From: Anaerolineales bacterium | GTDB lineage: Bacteria; Chloroflexota; Anaerolineae; Anaerolineales; UBA4823 | Direction of reading: 5' to 3' | Assembly: GCA_025057645.1 (NCBI GenBank) | Contig: JANXBJ010000012.1 | Span: forward strand, 1-64,000 | DNA length: 64,000 nt | Part shown: positions 1 through 8,991 of the stretch, in pieces | How the letters are laid out: each line of letters begins with the position of its first letter | Position numbering within the stretch: position 1 is the stretch's first letter | Position numbers and translations under genes: made by a program | The notes under the pieces: model-generated | What the model was told of the DNA's origin: nothing | What the model saw: the letters and a program-made list of their open reading frames with translations, nothing else | The model's database searches: none

Positions 1-193
1 CACACCATAGCTTTCAGTATCCTCTAACGGATCGTGGGGGTTGCAACGCACAATCACAACATCGCAAGCGACACCGCCGACATCTTTCAGTATCCTCTAA
101 CGGATCGTGGGGGTTGCAACACGGATTATTCGTTTCCATGCGCATCCGAAAACTTGCTTTCAGTATCCTCTAACGGATCGTGGGGGTTGCAAC
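1..193 (-). CRISPR. CRISPR array, leader-proximal end
   Basis: Three identical 37-bp repeats lie at 11-47, 84-120 and 157-193, separated by two 36-bp spacers (48-83 and 121-156). Bases 1-10 are the end of a further spacer, so the array continues off the left edge. Read on the minus strand the repeat begins GTTGCAAC and ends ACTGAAAG, which resembles the 5' handle of type I/III repeats ending in GAAAC or GAAAG. I therefore infer leftward transcription with the leader at 194 onward, so the spacer at 121-156 would be the newest. No cas gene is in the window, so the subtype cannot be assigned. Confidence 0.95.
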
Positions 194-453
194 CCCTACC
201 TCTACTTTGATTATACCCTGTTTTTTCCCACTTGACAACAGATTCGCCCGAATCTGGGCTCTACAGAAGGCGTTTTTGTCTTGCGCCTCGGTCCGCATCC
301 GTCTACCATTCCTCTTTCTTCGCAAATCGATTTTTGCTCGAAAATGCCCCTCATTTGCGAAAAATCTTTAATCTTTCAAACCGTGATACAATTCCCTTGC
401 TCTTCCGGACCGCCCCTTGTGAGGAGGAAGTAGGACGCTCCGTAGGGCAGCGC
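194..453. other. CRISPR leader / divergent intergenic region
   Basis: This 260-bp gap has no convincing gene. It holds the leftward leader promoter, an inverted repeat CGCAAAT/ATTTGCG (321-327 and 353-359) whose role I cannot assign, and an extended -10-like TGATACAAT at 384-392. The last could drive the rightward polysaccharide genes, although no good -35 accompanies it. Confidence 0.4.
203..238 (-). promoter_or_regulatory. CRISPR leader promoter, firing leftward
   Basis: On the minus strand there is a -35 TTGTCA (238-233), a 17-nt spacer and a perfect -10 TATAAT (215-210). This predicts a transcript start near 203, ten bases before the first repeat. Its position and direction match the orientation inferred from the repeat ends. 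It is a sequence match only. Confidence 0.6.
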
Positions 454-894
454 ATGACGCAAGACTTTTACACGCGCTTGGTCTATGCTCGCACCTTGCC
501 GGTAGTAGGCCGGCTGGCTTACTACTTGCTCAAAGCCCTCGGTGTAGAAATCCCCTGTTCGGTCAGAATCGAAGAAGGATTCGAGCTAGTCCACGGCGGC
601 TTCGGTGTAGTGATCCACTCTAAGACCGTCATCGGCAAACGGGTCAAAATCTATCCCGGCGTCAGCATCGGCCGAGCCGATATCTACCGCCCCATCCATG
701 AGTCGCGCTTTGAAGGAATTGTCATTGAAGACGACGTAATCCTTGCCCCCGGGGCCAAAGTGCTGGGCAAGGAGGGCGTTCTGCGTGTCGGGCGAGGGAC
801 GGTGGTCGGCGCCAACGCAGTGCTGTTGCAGTCGACCGGAGAGAACGAGATTTGGGCAGGTGTGCCCGCCCGCAAAGTAGGGACACGACGATGA
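454..894 (+). CDS. Hexapeptide-repeat acyltransferase (serine acetyltransferase-like)
   Basis: A 146-residue protein of the left-handed beta-helix acyltransferase family. Imperfect hexapeptide repeats run from about residue 45 to the end (VVIHSKTVIGKRVKIYPGVSIG, then VIEDDVILAPGAKVLG and the closing WAGVPARKV that is typical of CysE/NodL/WbbJ-like enzymes). It probably acetylates a sugar or sugar nucleotide, because it is followed with a 4-base ATGA overlap by a glycosyltransferase rather than by a cysteine gene. The ATG at 454 is chosen because upstream in-frame sequence is leader-like; a weak AGGG lies about seven bases before it. CysE-type serine acetyltransferase remains possible. Confidence 0.85.
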   Translation: MTQDFYTRLVYARTLPVVGRLAYYLLKALGVEIPCSVRIEEGFELVHGGFGVVIHSKTVIGKRVKIYPGVSIGRADIYRPIHESRFEGIVIEDDVILAPGAKVLGKEGVLRVGRGTVVGANAVLLQSTGENEIWAGVPARKVGTRR

Positions 895-2927
895 GAATAT
901 GCATTGTGCCATACGTCCACGGCCTAGGAGGAATGGTCTCGTTTCGCAATCGTCTAGTGGCGGCCATACAACCGCATGGAGTGGAGGTCACTTACGACCT
1001 CAGGGATTGGCCTTATCAAGCGGTTCTGGTCGTCGGGGGCACACGCGATTTAGGGAATTTGTGGAAAGCGCGACGCCGGGGCATCCCCATCATACAGCGC
1101 CTTGACGGCATGAATTGGCTGCATCGACTGCCACACTCAACGCCTCGTCAGCCCTTTCCTCTGCGGCATTTCTTGCGTGCCGAGCTCGCTAACCTCAATC
1201 TGGCACTAATCCGTCGGTCTTTCGCCACCGGCATCATCTACCAAAGCCACTTTGCCCAAGAATGGTGGGAGCGGGTTTACGGAAGCACCTCTCAACCCTG
1301 CTTTGTCATTTACAATGGAGTGGATTTATCCTCGTTTCACCCCCATGGACCCCATCAGCGACCGTCCGACCGCCTGCGCGTCCTGATTGTCGAGGGCAGC
1401 CTAGGCGGCGGTTACGAGTGGGGCTTAGGAGTCGCAATAGGGTTGATGGAGGAACTAACCCGGTTGCAAGCTCAGTGGATCGAGCGCTACCCTAAAGGAG
1501 CAGAACTCATGGTGGTCGGCCAAGTGGCCGAGCACTTGCGCAGGGCTTGGGACGCAAGGGCCGGCAGGTTCATTCATTGGCGTGGAACCGTTCCCCCGTC
1601 CGAGATCGCCTTTCTCGACCGTTCGGCACACTTGCTGTTCTCCGCAGACGTGAATGCTGCGTGCCCTAATGCCGTCATTGAAGCCCTAGCCTGCGGATTG
1701 CCCGTGCTGGCTTTTGCCACTGGCGCCCTCCCCGAGCTAGTCACGCCCGAATGCGGACGAATAGTGCCTTATGGAGGCGACGCCTGGCGATTAGAAAAGC
1801 CTGACATCCCCGCCCTGGCCCTAGCAGGAGTGGAAATCGCCCTGCACCAAGAAGAACTGCGCGCAGCAGCCCGAGCGCGAGCCGAAGCCTGCTTCGATGT
1901 CCGAGAGATGGCCCGGCGCTACGCAGAGGTGTTGGGGATCGCTCGCACCGGCCGAGCTTCCCCCCACCGGGGCAAGGCGATGCTTAAGCCCAATCCCAAA
2001 GAAGAAGTGCAGTGCGCTCACTCCACCTCCACCGTCTCTCCGCTTTATCCAAGCTCACAGCCGGGCCGCGCCCACCCCTTCTGGATAAGCTGGCTGGGCT
2101 GGCTCTCCCGCCTCACTCCCCTGGCCCTCAAGCGAGGCGTTTACCGCTTGCCGTGGTTGGCCAAGTGGCTGCGCCGAGCTGTCAACCGCTCGATCCAACC
2201 CGGCTGGCAATGGGTGGAGATCACCGCTGGCGGTCTGCGCGGCCTTTCGATGCTTCTTGATTTACACCAAGAGAAGGATTACTGGTTAGGGACCTATGAG
2301 CCCCAGCTCCAGAGGACAGTTCGGGAGCTGGTCCGCCCCGGTCAAGTCGCCTATGATATAGGGGCCAACGTGGGATACATTACCCTGCTCCTGGCACGAA
2401 GGGTGGGCGCGCAAGGCCAGGTGATCGCCTTTGAACCCCTGCCCGAAAACGCAGAACGTTTGAGACAGAACGCAAGAGCGAATGCCCATTTGGCCCCAAT
2501 CGAAGTGATCGAGGCGGCGGTGGTGGAGAGCGACCGCCAGGTAAGCTTCTTAGTCGGCCCTTCGGATGACACAGGCCGGGTCGATACTCCCGTAAGCGCA
2601 GGCCGGGGGGAAGGAGAAAAGCTGTGCGTTGCCGGCGTGACGTTGGATACGGTTGTCTTCGAGCAGGGTTATCCCCCGCCGCAAGTGGTCAAGATTGACG
2701 TTGAAGGGGGCGAGGTGGAGGTCCTGCGAGGAATGCCACGCCTGCTCCGAGAAGTGCGGCCGCTGGTGTTGCTCGAGACACACAGCCTTCCTTGCGCTCA
2801 GGCCTGTTGGGACTTGCTTGTCGGAGTGGGCTACCGCCTCTGCCGCATGGAAAAGGGATATCCCGCCCTGGCGTCTCGAGAAGTTTTATCTCGCCGAGAC
2901 TACTGGGTTGCTTTTCCTCCCTCATGA
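891..2927 (+). CDS. GT4 glycosyltransferase fused to FkbM-family methyltransferase
   Basis: A 678-residue two-domain protein. Residues 1-370 form a GT-B family 4 glycosyltransferase (N-terminal VPYVHGLGGM, nucleotide-sugar site CPNAVIEALACGLPVLA near 257-275). A proline/serine-rich linker of about 60 residues follows. Residues from about 470 are an FkbM-type SAM methyltransferase (AYDIGANVGYITLLLA near 487, then FEPLPENAERL and VVKIDVEGGEVEVLRG). It likely adds and O-methylates a sugar on a surface glycan. The start overlaps the acyltransferase stop (ATGA). An internal ATG at 1981 could mark an ancestral separate FkbM gene, but the frame is open throughout. Confidence 0.88.
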   Translation: MRICIVPYVHGLGGMVSFRNRLVAAIQPHGVEVTYDLRDWPYQAVLVVGGTRDLGNLWKARRRGIPIIQRLDGMNWLHRLPHSTPRQPFPLRHFLRAELANLNLALIRRSFATGIIYQSHFAQEWWERVYGSTSQPCFVIYNGVDLSSFHPHGPHQRPSDRLRVLIVEGSLGGGYEWGLGVAIGLMEELTRLQAQWIERYPKGAELMVVGQVAEHLRRAWDARAGRFIHWRGTVPPSEIAFLDRSAHLLFSADVNAACPNAVIEALACGLPVLAFATGALPELVTPECGRIVPYGGDAWRLEKPDIPALALAGVEIALHQEELRAAARARAEACFDVREMARRYAEVLGIARTGRASPHRGKAMLKPNPKEEVQCAHSTSTVSPLYPSSQPGRAHPFWISWLGWLSRLTPLALKRGVYRLPWLAKWLRRAVNRSIQPGWQWVEITAGGLRGLSMLLDLHQEKDYWLGTYEPQLQRTVRELVRPGQVAYDIGANVGYITLLLARRVGAQGQVIAFEPLPENAERLRQNARANAHLAPIEVIEAAVVESDRQVSFLVGPSDDTGRVDTPVSAGRGEGEKLCVAGVTLDTVVFEQGYPPPQVVKIDVEGGEVEVLRGMPRLLREVRPLVLLETHSLPCAQACWDLLVGVGYRLCRMEKGYPALASREVLSRRDYWVAFPPS

Positions 2928-2931
2928 GGGG

Positions 2932-4071
2932 ATGATGTCAAACCTACCTTCCCCAACGACTATAGAGACGGTGCGCATCGGCATTCAACAGCGCGTTTTG
3001 CCCGATTACCGCCGGGCGTTTTTCGTCTGTTTGGCAGAACAGTTCGGCGGACGGCTGAGCCTCTTTGCCGGCCAGCCCACGGCCCAAGAGGGAATCCGCC
3101 CTCTTGCGACCGTTCCCAATGCCAAGCTCACCCTTGGGGTGAACCTTCATCTTTTCCATCCCTCCCATCCGCTGTATCTCTGCTGGCAGTTGGGGCTGCT
3201 GCGATGGCTAGGGGAATGGCAACCCCAGGTGTTGATTGTCGAAGCCAACCCGCGCTATCCAGCAACGCGCTTGGCAGTGCACTGGATGCATCGACGCGGC
3301 GGCAAGGTGTTAGGTTGGGGGCTGGGGGCACCACCGCTAAGAGGCTTTCTTGCGCCTTTACGCCAAGCCCAGCGAACTGACTTTCTGCGCAGTCTGGATG
3401 GCGTAATCGCCTACAGCCGGCGCGGCGCCCGAGAGTATCGCTGGGCCGGGCTGCCCCCCGAGCGGGTGTTCACCGCCGTAAATGCAGTGGCGCGCCGTCC
3501 GACCGTTCCCCCGCCCCCCAAGCCTGCCACATTCGGGAGCGAACCCAAGGTATTGTTTGTCGGGCGTCTGCAAGCGCGCAAGCGTGTCGATCTCCTGCTC
3601 CGCGCCTGTGCGGAGTTGCCTGCGCGCCTGCAGCCCCAATTGGCCATTGTCGGCGATGGGCCGCACCGCCCGGCTCTGGAAGAACTTGCAGCCCGGATTT
3701 ATCCCAAAGCCCATTTTTTAGGCGACCGGCGCGGCCCCGGATTGGACGAAGCGTTCGCCTGGGCCGACCTCTTTGTTCTGCCGGGCACGGGTGGGCTCGC
3801 TGCCCAGCAAGCCATGGCACACGGTCTGCCGCTGATCATCGCCCAAGGAGACGGCACCCAAGAGGACTTGGTGCGCCCCGCAGTGAACGGTTGGCTGCTC
3901 CCCCCCGATGACCTCGACGCCCTAAAGAGAGCCTTGGTCGAAGCCCTCAGCGACGCCGCTCGTTTGCGGCAGATGGGGCAGGAGTCCTTCCGCATCGCGG
4001 TCGAAGAGGTCAATGTCGAGGCCATGGTGGCGGTTTTTGAGCAGGCCATCTCCACCCTCCTTTCTTCCTAA
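2932..4071 (+). CDS. GT4 family glycosyltransferase
   Basis: A 379-residue GT-B glycosyltransferase with the family 4 C-terminal domain: EPKVLFVGRLQARKRVD near residue 203, the donor-site loop LPGTGGLAAQQAMAHGLPLI, and DLVRPAVNGWLLPPDD. The second glutamate of the usual EX7E motif is glutamine here, which is tolerated in some members. It follows the GT4-FkbM fusion by 4 bases and probably extends the same polysaccharide or glycolipid. ATG codons at 2932 and 2935 are both possible; GAGGGG lies directly before 2932, so 2935 has the better spacing. Confidence 0.85.
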   Translation: MMSNLPSPTTIETVRIGIQQRVLPDYRRAFFVCLAEQFGGRLSLFAGQPTAQEGIRPLATVPNAKLTLGVNLHLFHPSHPLYLCWQLGLLRWLGEWQPQVLIVEANPRYPATRLAVHWMHRRGGKVLGWGLGAPPLRGFLAPLRQAQRTDFLRSLDGVIAYSRRGAREYRWAGLPPERVFTAVNAVARRPTVPPPPKPATFGSEPKVLFVGRLQARKRVDLLLRACAELPARLQPQLAIVGDGPHRPALEELAARIYPKAHFLGDRRGPGLDEAFAWADLFVLPGTGGLAAQQAMAHGLPLIIAQGDGTQEDLVRPAVNGWLLPPDDLDALKRALVEALSDAARLRQMGQESFRIAVEEVNVEAMVAVFEQAISTLLSS

Positions 4072-4308
4072 GCGGCTTCTCGCAGAAGCACCATCCTGTC
4101 CATCCGCTCAACGCTTCCCCGCCGCATTGGGGCAGGCAGTACTCTTCTCCACTTCAGCGGCTCGTGGTATTATCAGAGTCACACTGAGGAATCTTCGAGC
4201 CTCAGGGTGTGGACAGCAGCTCGCTGCTGCTTAATAGTGGTTTCTTTTGGGGCTTGGGCGCGATGTCTTGCTGCCGGACGAAGTGTTTTAGACTCGAGGA
4301 GGTTTCCC

Positions 4309-6126
4309 ATGGATCGTATCACCCGCTTTTCTGTCCCCCCTTTATATCAAGTCACCCGCGATCTGGCGGATGTGGCTGCCGGGCGAGCAGCACCTGATCT
4401 GGTGATCACCAACGCCCGCATCCTCTCCACCTACACCGAACGCATTCTGGAGAACAAGGAAATCTGGATCAAACACGGGCGCATCGCAGCGGTAAAGCCA
4501 GCCGGCACCGCCAAACGCGAGAATGGCGCTCAGTTCTATGATGCTCAGGGTGGCATTCTAGCTCCCGGGTTGGTTGACCCTCATATCCACGTCGAGAGCA
4601 GTATGATGACCGTGTGCGCCTATGCCGAAGCTGCGCTGCTCAACGGCAACACCACCATCTTTTGCGACAGCCACGAGATCGGCAACGTGGCCGACCGCGA
4701 GGGCATTGAGTGGATGCTCGAAGACGCCCGCCACGCGCCGCTCAATGTCTTTCTGACAGTTCCCAGCACTGTTCCTTCCACTTCGCCGGACTTAGAGACC
4801 GCTGGTGGCGACCTGACCGCAGAGAAGATCGGCGCCATCTTCGATCACTGGCCCGAGGCGGTCGCTTTGGGCGAAAAAATGGACTATGTGCCGGTATACT
4901 TCAGCGAAACCCGCAGCCACGCCGTGATCGCCGAAGCGCTAAAACGCGGTCTGCCCATCTGTGGGCACTGCTACGGGCGGGAATTTGTGGCTGCTTATGC
5001 TGCCTCCGGGATCACCGACACCCATGAAGCGATCGACCGCGACATCACTGAGGATTTCCTCGAGGCCGGGTTATGGATCTTCATGCGCGCTGGCAACCCC
5101 TCTACTCCTTGGCATTCCTTGCCAGAAATCATCAAAGTGGTGACCGAGCTAGGAGTTTCTCCTAAGCGTCTATGCTTGTGCACGGACGACCGCGATGCTG
5201 ATGATCTGTTCCTCTTCGGTTTAGATTGGTGCGTGCGCGAAGCAGCGCGCCTGGGCATTCCTAAACTGACTGCGTGGAGCATGGCTTCGCTTCACCCGGC
5301 AACCCGCTACCGCATGGACCACGAATTGGGCGGCCTGGGACACTCGCGCCGGGCGGACATCGTCCTGCTCAACGATGACTTCGAGGTGCAGAACACATGG
5401 TATGGCGGTCAACTGATGGTCGAGAACCGCAAGATCACTCCCTTGCTGGAGGAACAGCTCGAGAACCGCTGGCGCTACCCCAAAGCGGCCTACCAGACCG
5501 TCAAACTCGCTGCGCAATATTCGCTGGTCCCCGAGTTGCCCAAAGAGACCGTGGTTGCCAATGTGATTCAAGTGGCCTTGCCCGGGATCGTCACGTTCCA
5601 CAAGAAAATCACTCTCGAGGGCGGCAAAACTTGGGAGGAGCACTTTGCCCAGCACGATTTGTGCTTCCTGAGCGTGGTGGAACGGCACACTGCCTCGGGG
5701 CGTGTCGGGCATGGCTTGTTACAGGGCTTCAACCTGCGCAGCGGCGCAGTCGCCAGCAGCGTCGGGCATGATGCCCACAATATTATCGTTGCCGGTGTCA
5801 ACGAAGCCGATATGCGCCTGGCAGTCGAAACCCTAAAGGAGAACAGCGGTGGGTTGGTCATTGTTGATCGGGGCAAGGTAGAAGCGCTAGTTGCCCTGCC
5901 CATTGCCGGCCTAATCTCCGATAAGCGCGCCACCGAAGTGCGCGCCGAGTCCGAACACTTCAACCGCGTTTGGAAAGAAAAGGGCATCGCTATCCCCTAC
6001 ATGGGCTTCAACCTGCTGCCCCTCTCGGTGATCCCCGAACTGCGCTTGACCGACCGCGGGCTGGTAGCCGTGCCGGCCATGACCATTCTGCCGCTCTTTG
6101 AACCTCCCTCCGCTCCTCCTGCGTAA
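4309..6126 (+). CDS. ade: Adenine deaminase
   Basis: A 605-residue amidohydrolase-superfamily enzyme that converts adenine to hypoxanthine and ammonia for purine salvage in the cytoplasm. Seen are the N-terminal composite domain ([10 protein letters not shown]), the metal-binding [27 protein letters not shown], the [10 protein letters not shown] segment, and the C-terminal adenine deaminase domain with [15 protein letters not shown]. Length fits the family. The ATG at 4309 has a strong GAGGAGG (4296-4302) six bases upstream. A 237-bp gap (4072-4308) separates it from the glycan genes and no clear promoter or riboswitch was seen there. Confidence 0.95.
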   Translation: MDRITRFSVPPLYQVTRDLADVAAGRAAPDLVITNARILSTYTERILENKEIWIKHGRIAAVKPAGTAKRENGAQFYDAQGGILAPGLVDPHIHVESSMMTVCAYAEAALLNGNTTIFCDSHEIGNVADREGIEWMLEDARHAPLNVFLTVPSTVPSTSPDLETAGGDLTAEKIGAIFDHWPEAVALGEKMDYVPVYFSETRSHAVIAEALKRGLPICGHCYGREFVAAYAASGITDTHEAIDRDITEDFLEAGLWIFMRAGNPSTPWHSLPEIIKVVTELGVSPKRLCLCTDDRDADDLFLFGLDWCVREAARLGIPKLTAWSMASLHPATRYRMDHELGGLGHSRRADIVLLNDDFEVQNTWYGGQLMVENRKITPLLEEQLENRWRYPKAAYQTVKLAAQYSLVPELPKETVVANVIQVALPGIVTFHKKITLEGGKTWEEHFAQHDLCFLSVVERHTASGRVGHGLLQGFNLRSGAVASSVGHDAHNIIVAGVNEADMRLAVETLKENSGGLVIVDRGKVEALVALPIAGLISDKRATEVRAESEHFNRVWKEKGIAIPYMGFNLLPLSVIPELRLTDRGLVAVPAMTILPLFEPPSAPPA

Positions 6127-6131
6127 AAACG

Positions 6132-6172
6132 CTTCCCCTTCCGTCCTCCCCAAAAAGGGACGGAAGGGGAAG
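6132..6172 (+). terminator. Hairpin after ade
   Basis: A perfect 15-bp stem (6132-6146 pairing with 6158-6172) encloses an 11-nt loop just after the ade stop. There is no U-tract after it, so it may terminate weakly or stabilise the mRNA 3' end. Confidence 0.55.
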
Positions 6173-6213
6173 AAACAGGCTGATCGGGAGAAGAGGAGCG
6201 CTTTCGCCCAGTG

Positions 6214-6792
6214 ATGAGCGCCACTTCGAAGAATCCTCTTGCCACAACCCTTTTGCGGAAACGTTTCTTTGCCTTGTTGACCTTGGCCTGTGCTCTGGGA
6301 TGGACGCTGTGGAGCCGCGTTCCTTCCGCGGCTCTCTCGGCGCCGGCTTCGATTGCGCCGCAAAAGGGCTTCTTAGCACCGGATTTTACGCTCGAATCCA
6401 CTACGGGGGAAAGTTTCACCCTTTCGGCGCTGCGCGGCAAGCCGGTCATCCTCAACTTTTGGGCTTCTTGGTGTCCCCCTTGCCGCGCCGAAATGCCCGC
6501 CCTACAGGCTGTGCACGAACAGTATGGCGCCGAGCTTGTCTTGCTGGGGATCAACGCTAGCACTCAGGATCGCCTGCCCAATGCCTATCGTTTGATCGCA
6601 GAAATGCGGCTCACTTTTCCGATACTGTTAGACATCAGCGGCACGACGATCACCGCCTATCGGGTTTTCTCGTTGCCCACCACGTTCTTCATCGATCGAC
6701 AAGGCATCATCCGCGAGGTTGTGGTGGGTGGGCCGCTGAGCGAAGCCAGCCTGCGCGTGCGTCTGGAGCGCCTGATCGCTAAGGAGGAGTGA
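6214..6792 (+). CDS. TlpA-like membrane-anchored thioredoxin
   Basis: A 192-residue exported thiol-disulfide oxidoreductase. A basic N-terminus and one hydrophobic segment (about 17-40) act as signal anchor. The thioredoxin fold follows, with GFLAPDFTLESTTGESFTL, the active site WCPPC (Cys87 and Cys90) and the cis-proline SLPTTFFID. It likely works outside the membrane in disulfide reduction or cytochrome maturation. GTG 6211 and ATG 6214 are adjacent; ATG is chosen, with GAGGAG upstream. Its stop overlaps the start of the Lgt-like gene (TGATG), indicating coupled translation. Confidence 0.9.
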   Translation: MSATSKNPLATTLLRKRFFALLTLACALGWTLWSRVPSAALSAPASIAPQKGFLAPDFTLESTTGESFTLSALRGKPVILNFWASWCPPCRAEMPALQAVHEQYGAELVLLGINASTQDRLPNAYRLIAEMRLTFPILLDISGTTITAYRVFSLPTTFFIDRQGIIREVVVGGPLSEASLRVRLERLIAKEE

Positions 6793-7568
6793 TGCTGCCC
6801 ATTCTGCAAATCGGTCCGCTTGCCCTGCGCACCCCCCTGCTCCTCGTCCTGCTGGGCCTGTACTTAGGGATTACGCTCGCCGAGGCTCGATTGCCCAAAG
6901 GGTCACTCTCTGCCGCACAGTTGAACACGGTGGTCTTCCTGGGACTGGGCAGCGGTCTGGTCGCCGCTCGCCTTGTCTTCGCCCTAAGGCAGTGGACGAT
7001 CTTCGCCGAAGCACCGCTGAGTTTGCTTTCGCTGGACGGGGGCATGCTCGACCCTTGGGCGGGGCTGGTGGTGGGGGCGCTTGCTGTTCTCATATCCGTT
7101 CAACGGCAGCGGCTCTCCCTTTGGGAAACTTTGGACGCCCTCACGCCCCTCTTTGCCGTGCTAGGGATTTTCTCCAGTCTGGCCTTTTTCGCTTCGGGGG
7201 AACTCTACGGCATCCCCACCCAAATGCCCTGGGGGGTGGAGCTATGGGGGGCAAAACGCCACCCTCTTGCCCTTTATCACGCTTGTGCTGCCTTGCTGAT
7301 CTTGATCGTCCTCTGGCGCCGCCTGGGGAAGAGCCGCTTTCCGGGGGAAATTTTCCTGCAATATCTCCTCAGCACCTCAGCCGCCTGGCTCTTTCTGGAA
7401 GCCTGGCGGGCCAACAGTCCCCTCCTGCCGGGCGGCATCCGAACTGTACAAGGGGTCGCCTGGTTCAGCATGGCACTCTGCTTTTGGCTGCTCAACCGCC
7501 ACGCCAGAGATTTGGTCAGTGGCTCTCAAGCACAAAATTCAGGGCATATTGAGCATCAAAGTAGTTAG
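6792..7568 (+). CDS. Lgt-like membrane protein, probably not an active Lgt
   Basis: A 258-residue polytopic protein resembling prolipoprotein diacylglyceryl transferase. It keeps the landmark GELYGIPTQMPWGVELWG (residues 136-153) and RHPLALYHA. However, residues aligned by eye with the E. coli Lgt catalytic set differ: the His of the HGG motif is Asp82, and the Arg and Asn of GRLGNFINGELWG are Ser129 and Phe132. It may have another membrane function tied to the TlpA gene it overlaps. AAGGAGGA lies directly upstream of the ATG. Its 3' end overlaps the opposite-strand C39 gene by 53 bp. Confidence 0.75.
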   Translation: MLPILQIGPLALRTPLLLVLLGLYLGITLAEARLPKGSLSAAQLNTVVFLGLGSGLVAARLVFALRQWTIFAEAPLSLLSLDGGMLDPWAGLVVGALAVLISVQRQRLSLWETLDALTPLFAVLGIFSSLAFFASGELYGIPTQMPWGVELWGAKRHPLALYHACAALLILIVLWRRLGKSRFPGEIFLQYLLSTSAAWLFLEAWRANSPLLPGGIRTVQGVAWFSMALCFWLLNRHARDLVSGSQAQNSGHIEHQSS

Positions 7569-8760
7569 GGTTTTGCTCCAACGCTGCCCGAAAGTCGGCT
7601 ACCGCTTCTTTGATCTTACCCTGACGGTAATGGGCCCAACCGCGCCACAATAAAGCTTCTTCTGAGTTGGGAGTGCGCTTAAGGGCATATTCGACAATCG
7701 CCATCAGGTCGTCAAGTCGTCCGGTGTGAAAATAAGCCAAGAACGGGCCGAACTGATAGCGATACATCCGCTGCGGCAAGCCAAGTTGACGGGCGCGGTC
7801 ATAGGCAAGCGCCGCCTCGGGATATCTTTCAAAATAGACCAAGTTGGTCCCCAAATTAAACCAAGCAAAGGCGTTCTGCGGATCGGCCTCGGTTTCGCTC
7901 TGAGCCAGGTCGAGAGCCTTTTGGCGGTTTCTCTCCACGTCCCAATCCTCGCCGAGGATCTCCTGAAGGATTGGGGTTTGGTCCGGGCGGAAAACCAAGA
8001 TATAGAGGTAGTTAAACACCTGCCATTCGCGCTGGATATCCGAGTAGGCGACCTTGAGATTCGCCCCATGATAGCTGTTCTGGCTGACGAAGGTTTGAGT
8101 GGCCTCATCGTAGCCGGTGAGGAGGTTATAGTGCGCCGCCCAGAGATCGTCGTTGGGGTAGAACGGCGACTCGAAATAGAAACTTTCCTCGATCATGACC
8201 GGGAAACCGGCAGCTAGGAGGCGTTTGAGCAAGGTGATATCCCCGCCAACGCGATATTCGAGATTGAGCCAGCCAGCGCGGTTGCGCACATAGTAGGCCA
8301 ATTCCTCGACATTGACATTGCGATCCTCGCGTTGGGGTTTGATCAAGGCCGAGATGTCGAACTGATCGCCCTCCCAGCCGTAGTAGCGCAAGTACATCGC
8401 CAGGGCTGCCGGACCGCAATTGTTGATATCCTGGCGTTCCCAACGCGGTGCAGGTAGGTTAACCGTTGCAGGCAAGACAAGCGGCGTGGGTGTGCTGGTA
8501 GGGGGGAGTGGACTGGCTTGAAGCAGGTTTAGCTCCTCAGTCGGCGTAGGATGCCGGGTGATGGCAATCGCCGGAGCGGGCAAGGGGGTTGGGGGAGGCC
8601 CGACCGGGTCCAGAACCCCCTGAGCGTAAACGCGCAAGCGTTCCCAGCGCCACAGCCAGCGGCCTTGCAGGGTCGGATCGCGCCAGATTCGCCACCCGAT
8701 GCCTCCGATAAGAAGAGCTAAAGCAAGCAACAACCACGATTTTGTTTTAGATATACGCAT
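7516..8760 (-). CDS. C39-like cysteine peptidase with TPR repeats
   Basis: A 414-residue probably exported protein. An N-terminal hydrophobic segment (about 9-24) is followed by a Pro/Thr-rich spacer to residue 100. A C39-like papain-fold domain follows, with catalytic-type Cys115 in DINNCGPAALAMYLRYYG and His210 in AAHYNLLTGYDE. From about residue 285 there are TPR motifs (NAFAWFNLGTNLVYFERYPEAALAYDRA, and EEALLWRGWAHYRQGKIKEAVADF). It could be an extracellular peptidase or a peptidase-fold binding protein. It is monocistronic and tail-to-tail with the Lgt-like gene. The substrate is unknown. Confidence 0.82.
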   Translation of the reverse strand: MRISKTKSWLLLALALLIGGIGWRIWRDPTLQGRWLWRWERLRVYAQGVLDPVGPPPTPLPAPAIAITRHPTPTEELNLLQASPLPPTSTPTPLVLPATVNLPAPRWERQDINNCGPAALAMYLRYYGWEGDQFDISALIKPQREDRNVNVEELAYYVRNRAGWLNLEYRVGGDITLLKRLLAAGFPVMIEESFYFESPFYPNDDLWAAHYNLLTGYDEATQTFVSQNSYHGANLKVAYSDIQREWQVFNYLYILVFRPDQTPILQEILGEDWDVERNRQKALDLAQSETEADPQNAFAWFNLGTNLVYFERYPEAALAYDRARQLGLPQRMYRYQFGPFLAYFHTGRLDDLMAIVEYALKRTPNSEEALLWRGWAHYRQGKIKEAVADFRAALEQNPNYFDAQYALNFVLESH

Positions 8761-8978
8761 CGCGACTGAGTTGTCCCAAATTCTCTGTCCGATCTGATAC
8801 GGATTGCCTGATGAGTTATAAGTTTATGGTTCTCAGTTGCAGCGATGAGGGTTAAGAACCGTAGATCAGCAGTCAATCGGAAACTGAACGTTGCGAACTG
8901 AAGACCGTTAACTTGCAAAACAAACCGCAACACAAAACTGATCACTCAAACACAGGACTCCGCTATTGTAACATAGGG

Positions 8979-8984
8979 TATAAT
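8979..8984 (+). promoter_or_regulatory. -10 box of miaB, predicting a leaderless transcript
   Basis: A perfect TATAAT lies only seven bases before the miaB ATG at 8992, so the transcript should start at or next to the start codon. No Shine-Dalgarno motif lies between them. No convincing -35 was found. Confidence 0.5.
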
Positions 8985-8991
8985 ATCGGAC

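Noticed and set aside
4072..4308. Purine riboswitch upstream of adenine deaminase
   Set aside because: No conserved three-way-junction motif could be recognised by eye in this 237-bp leader.
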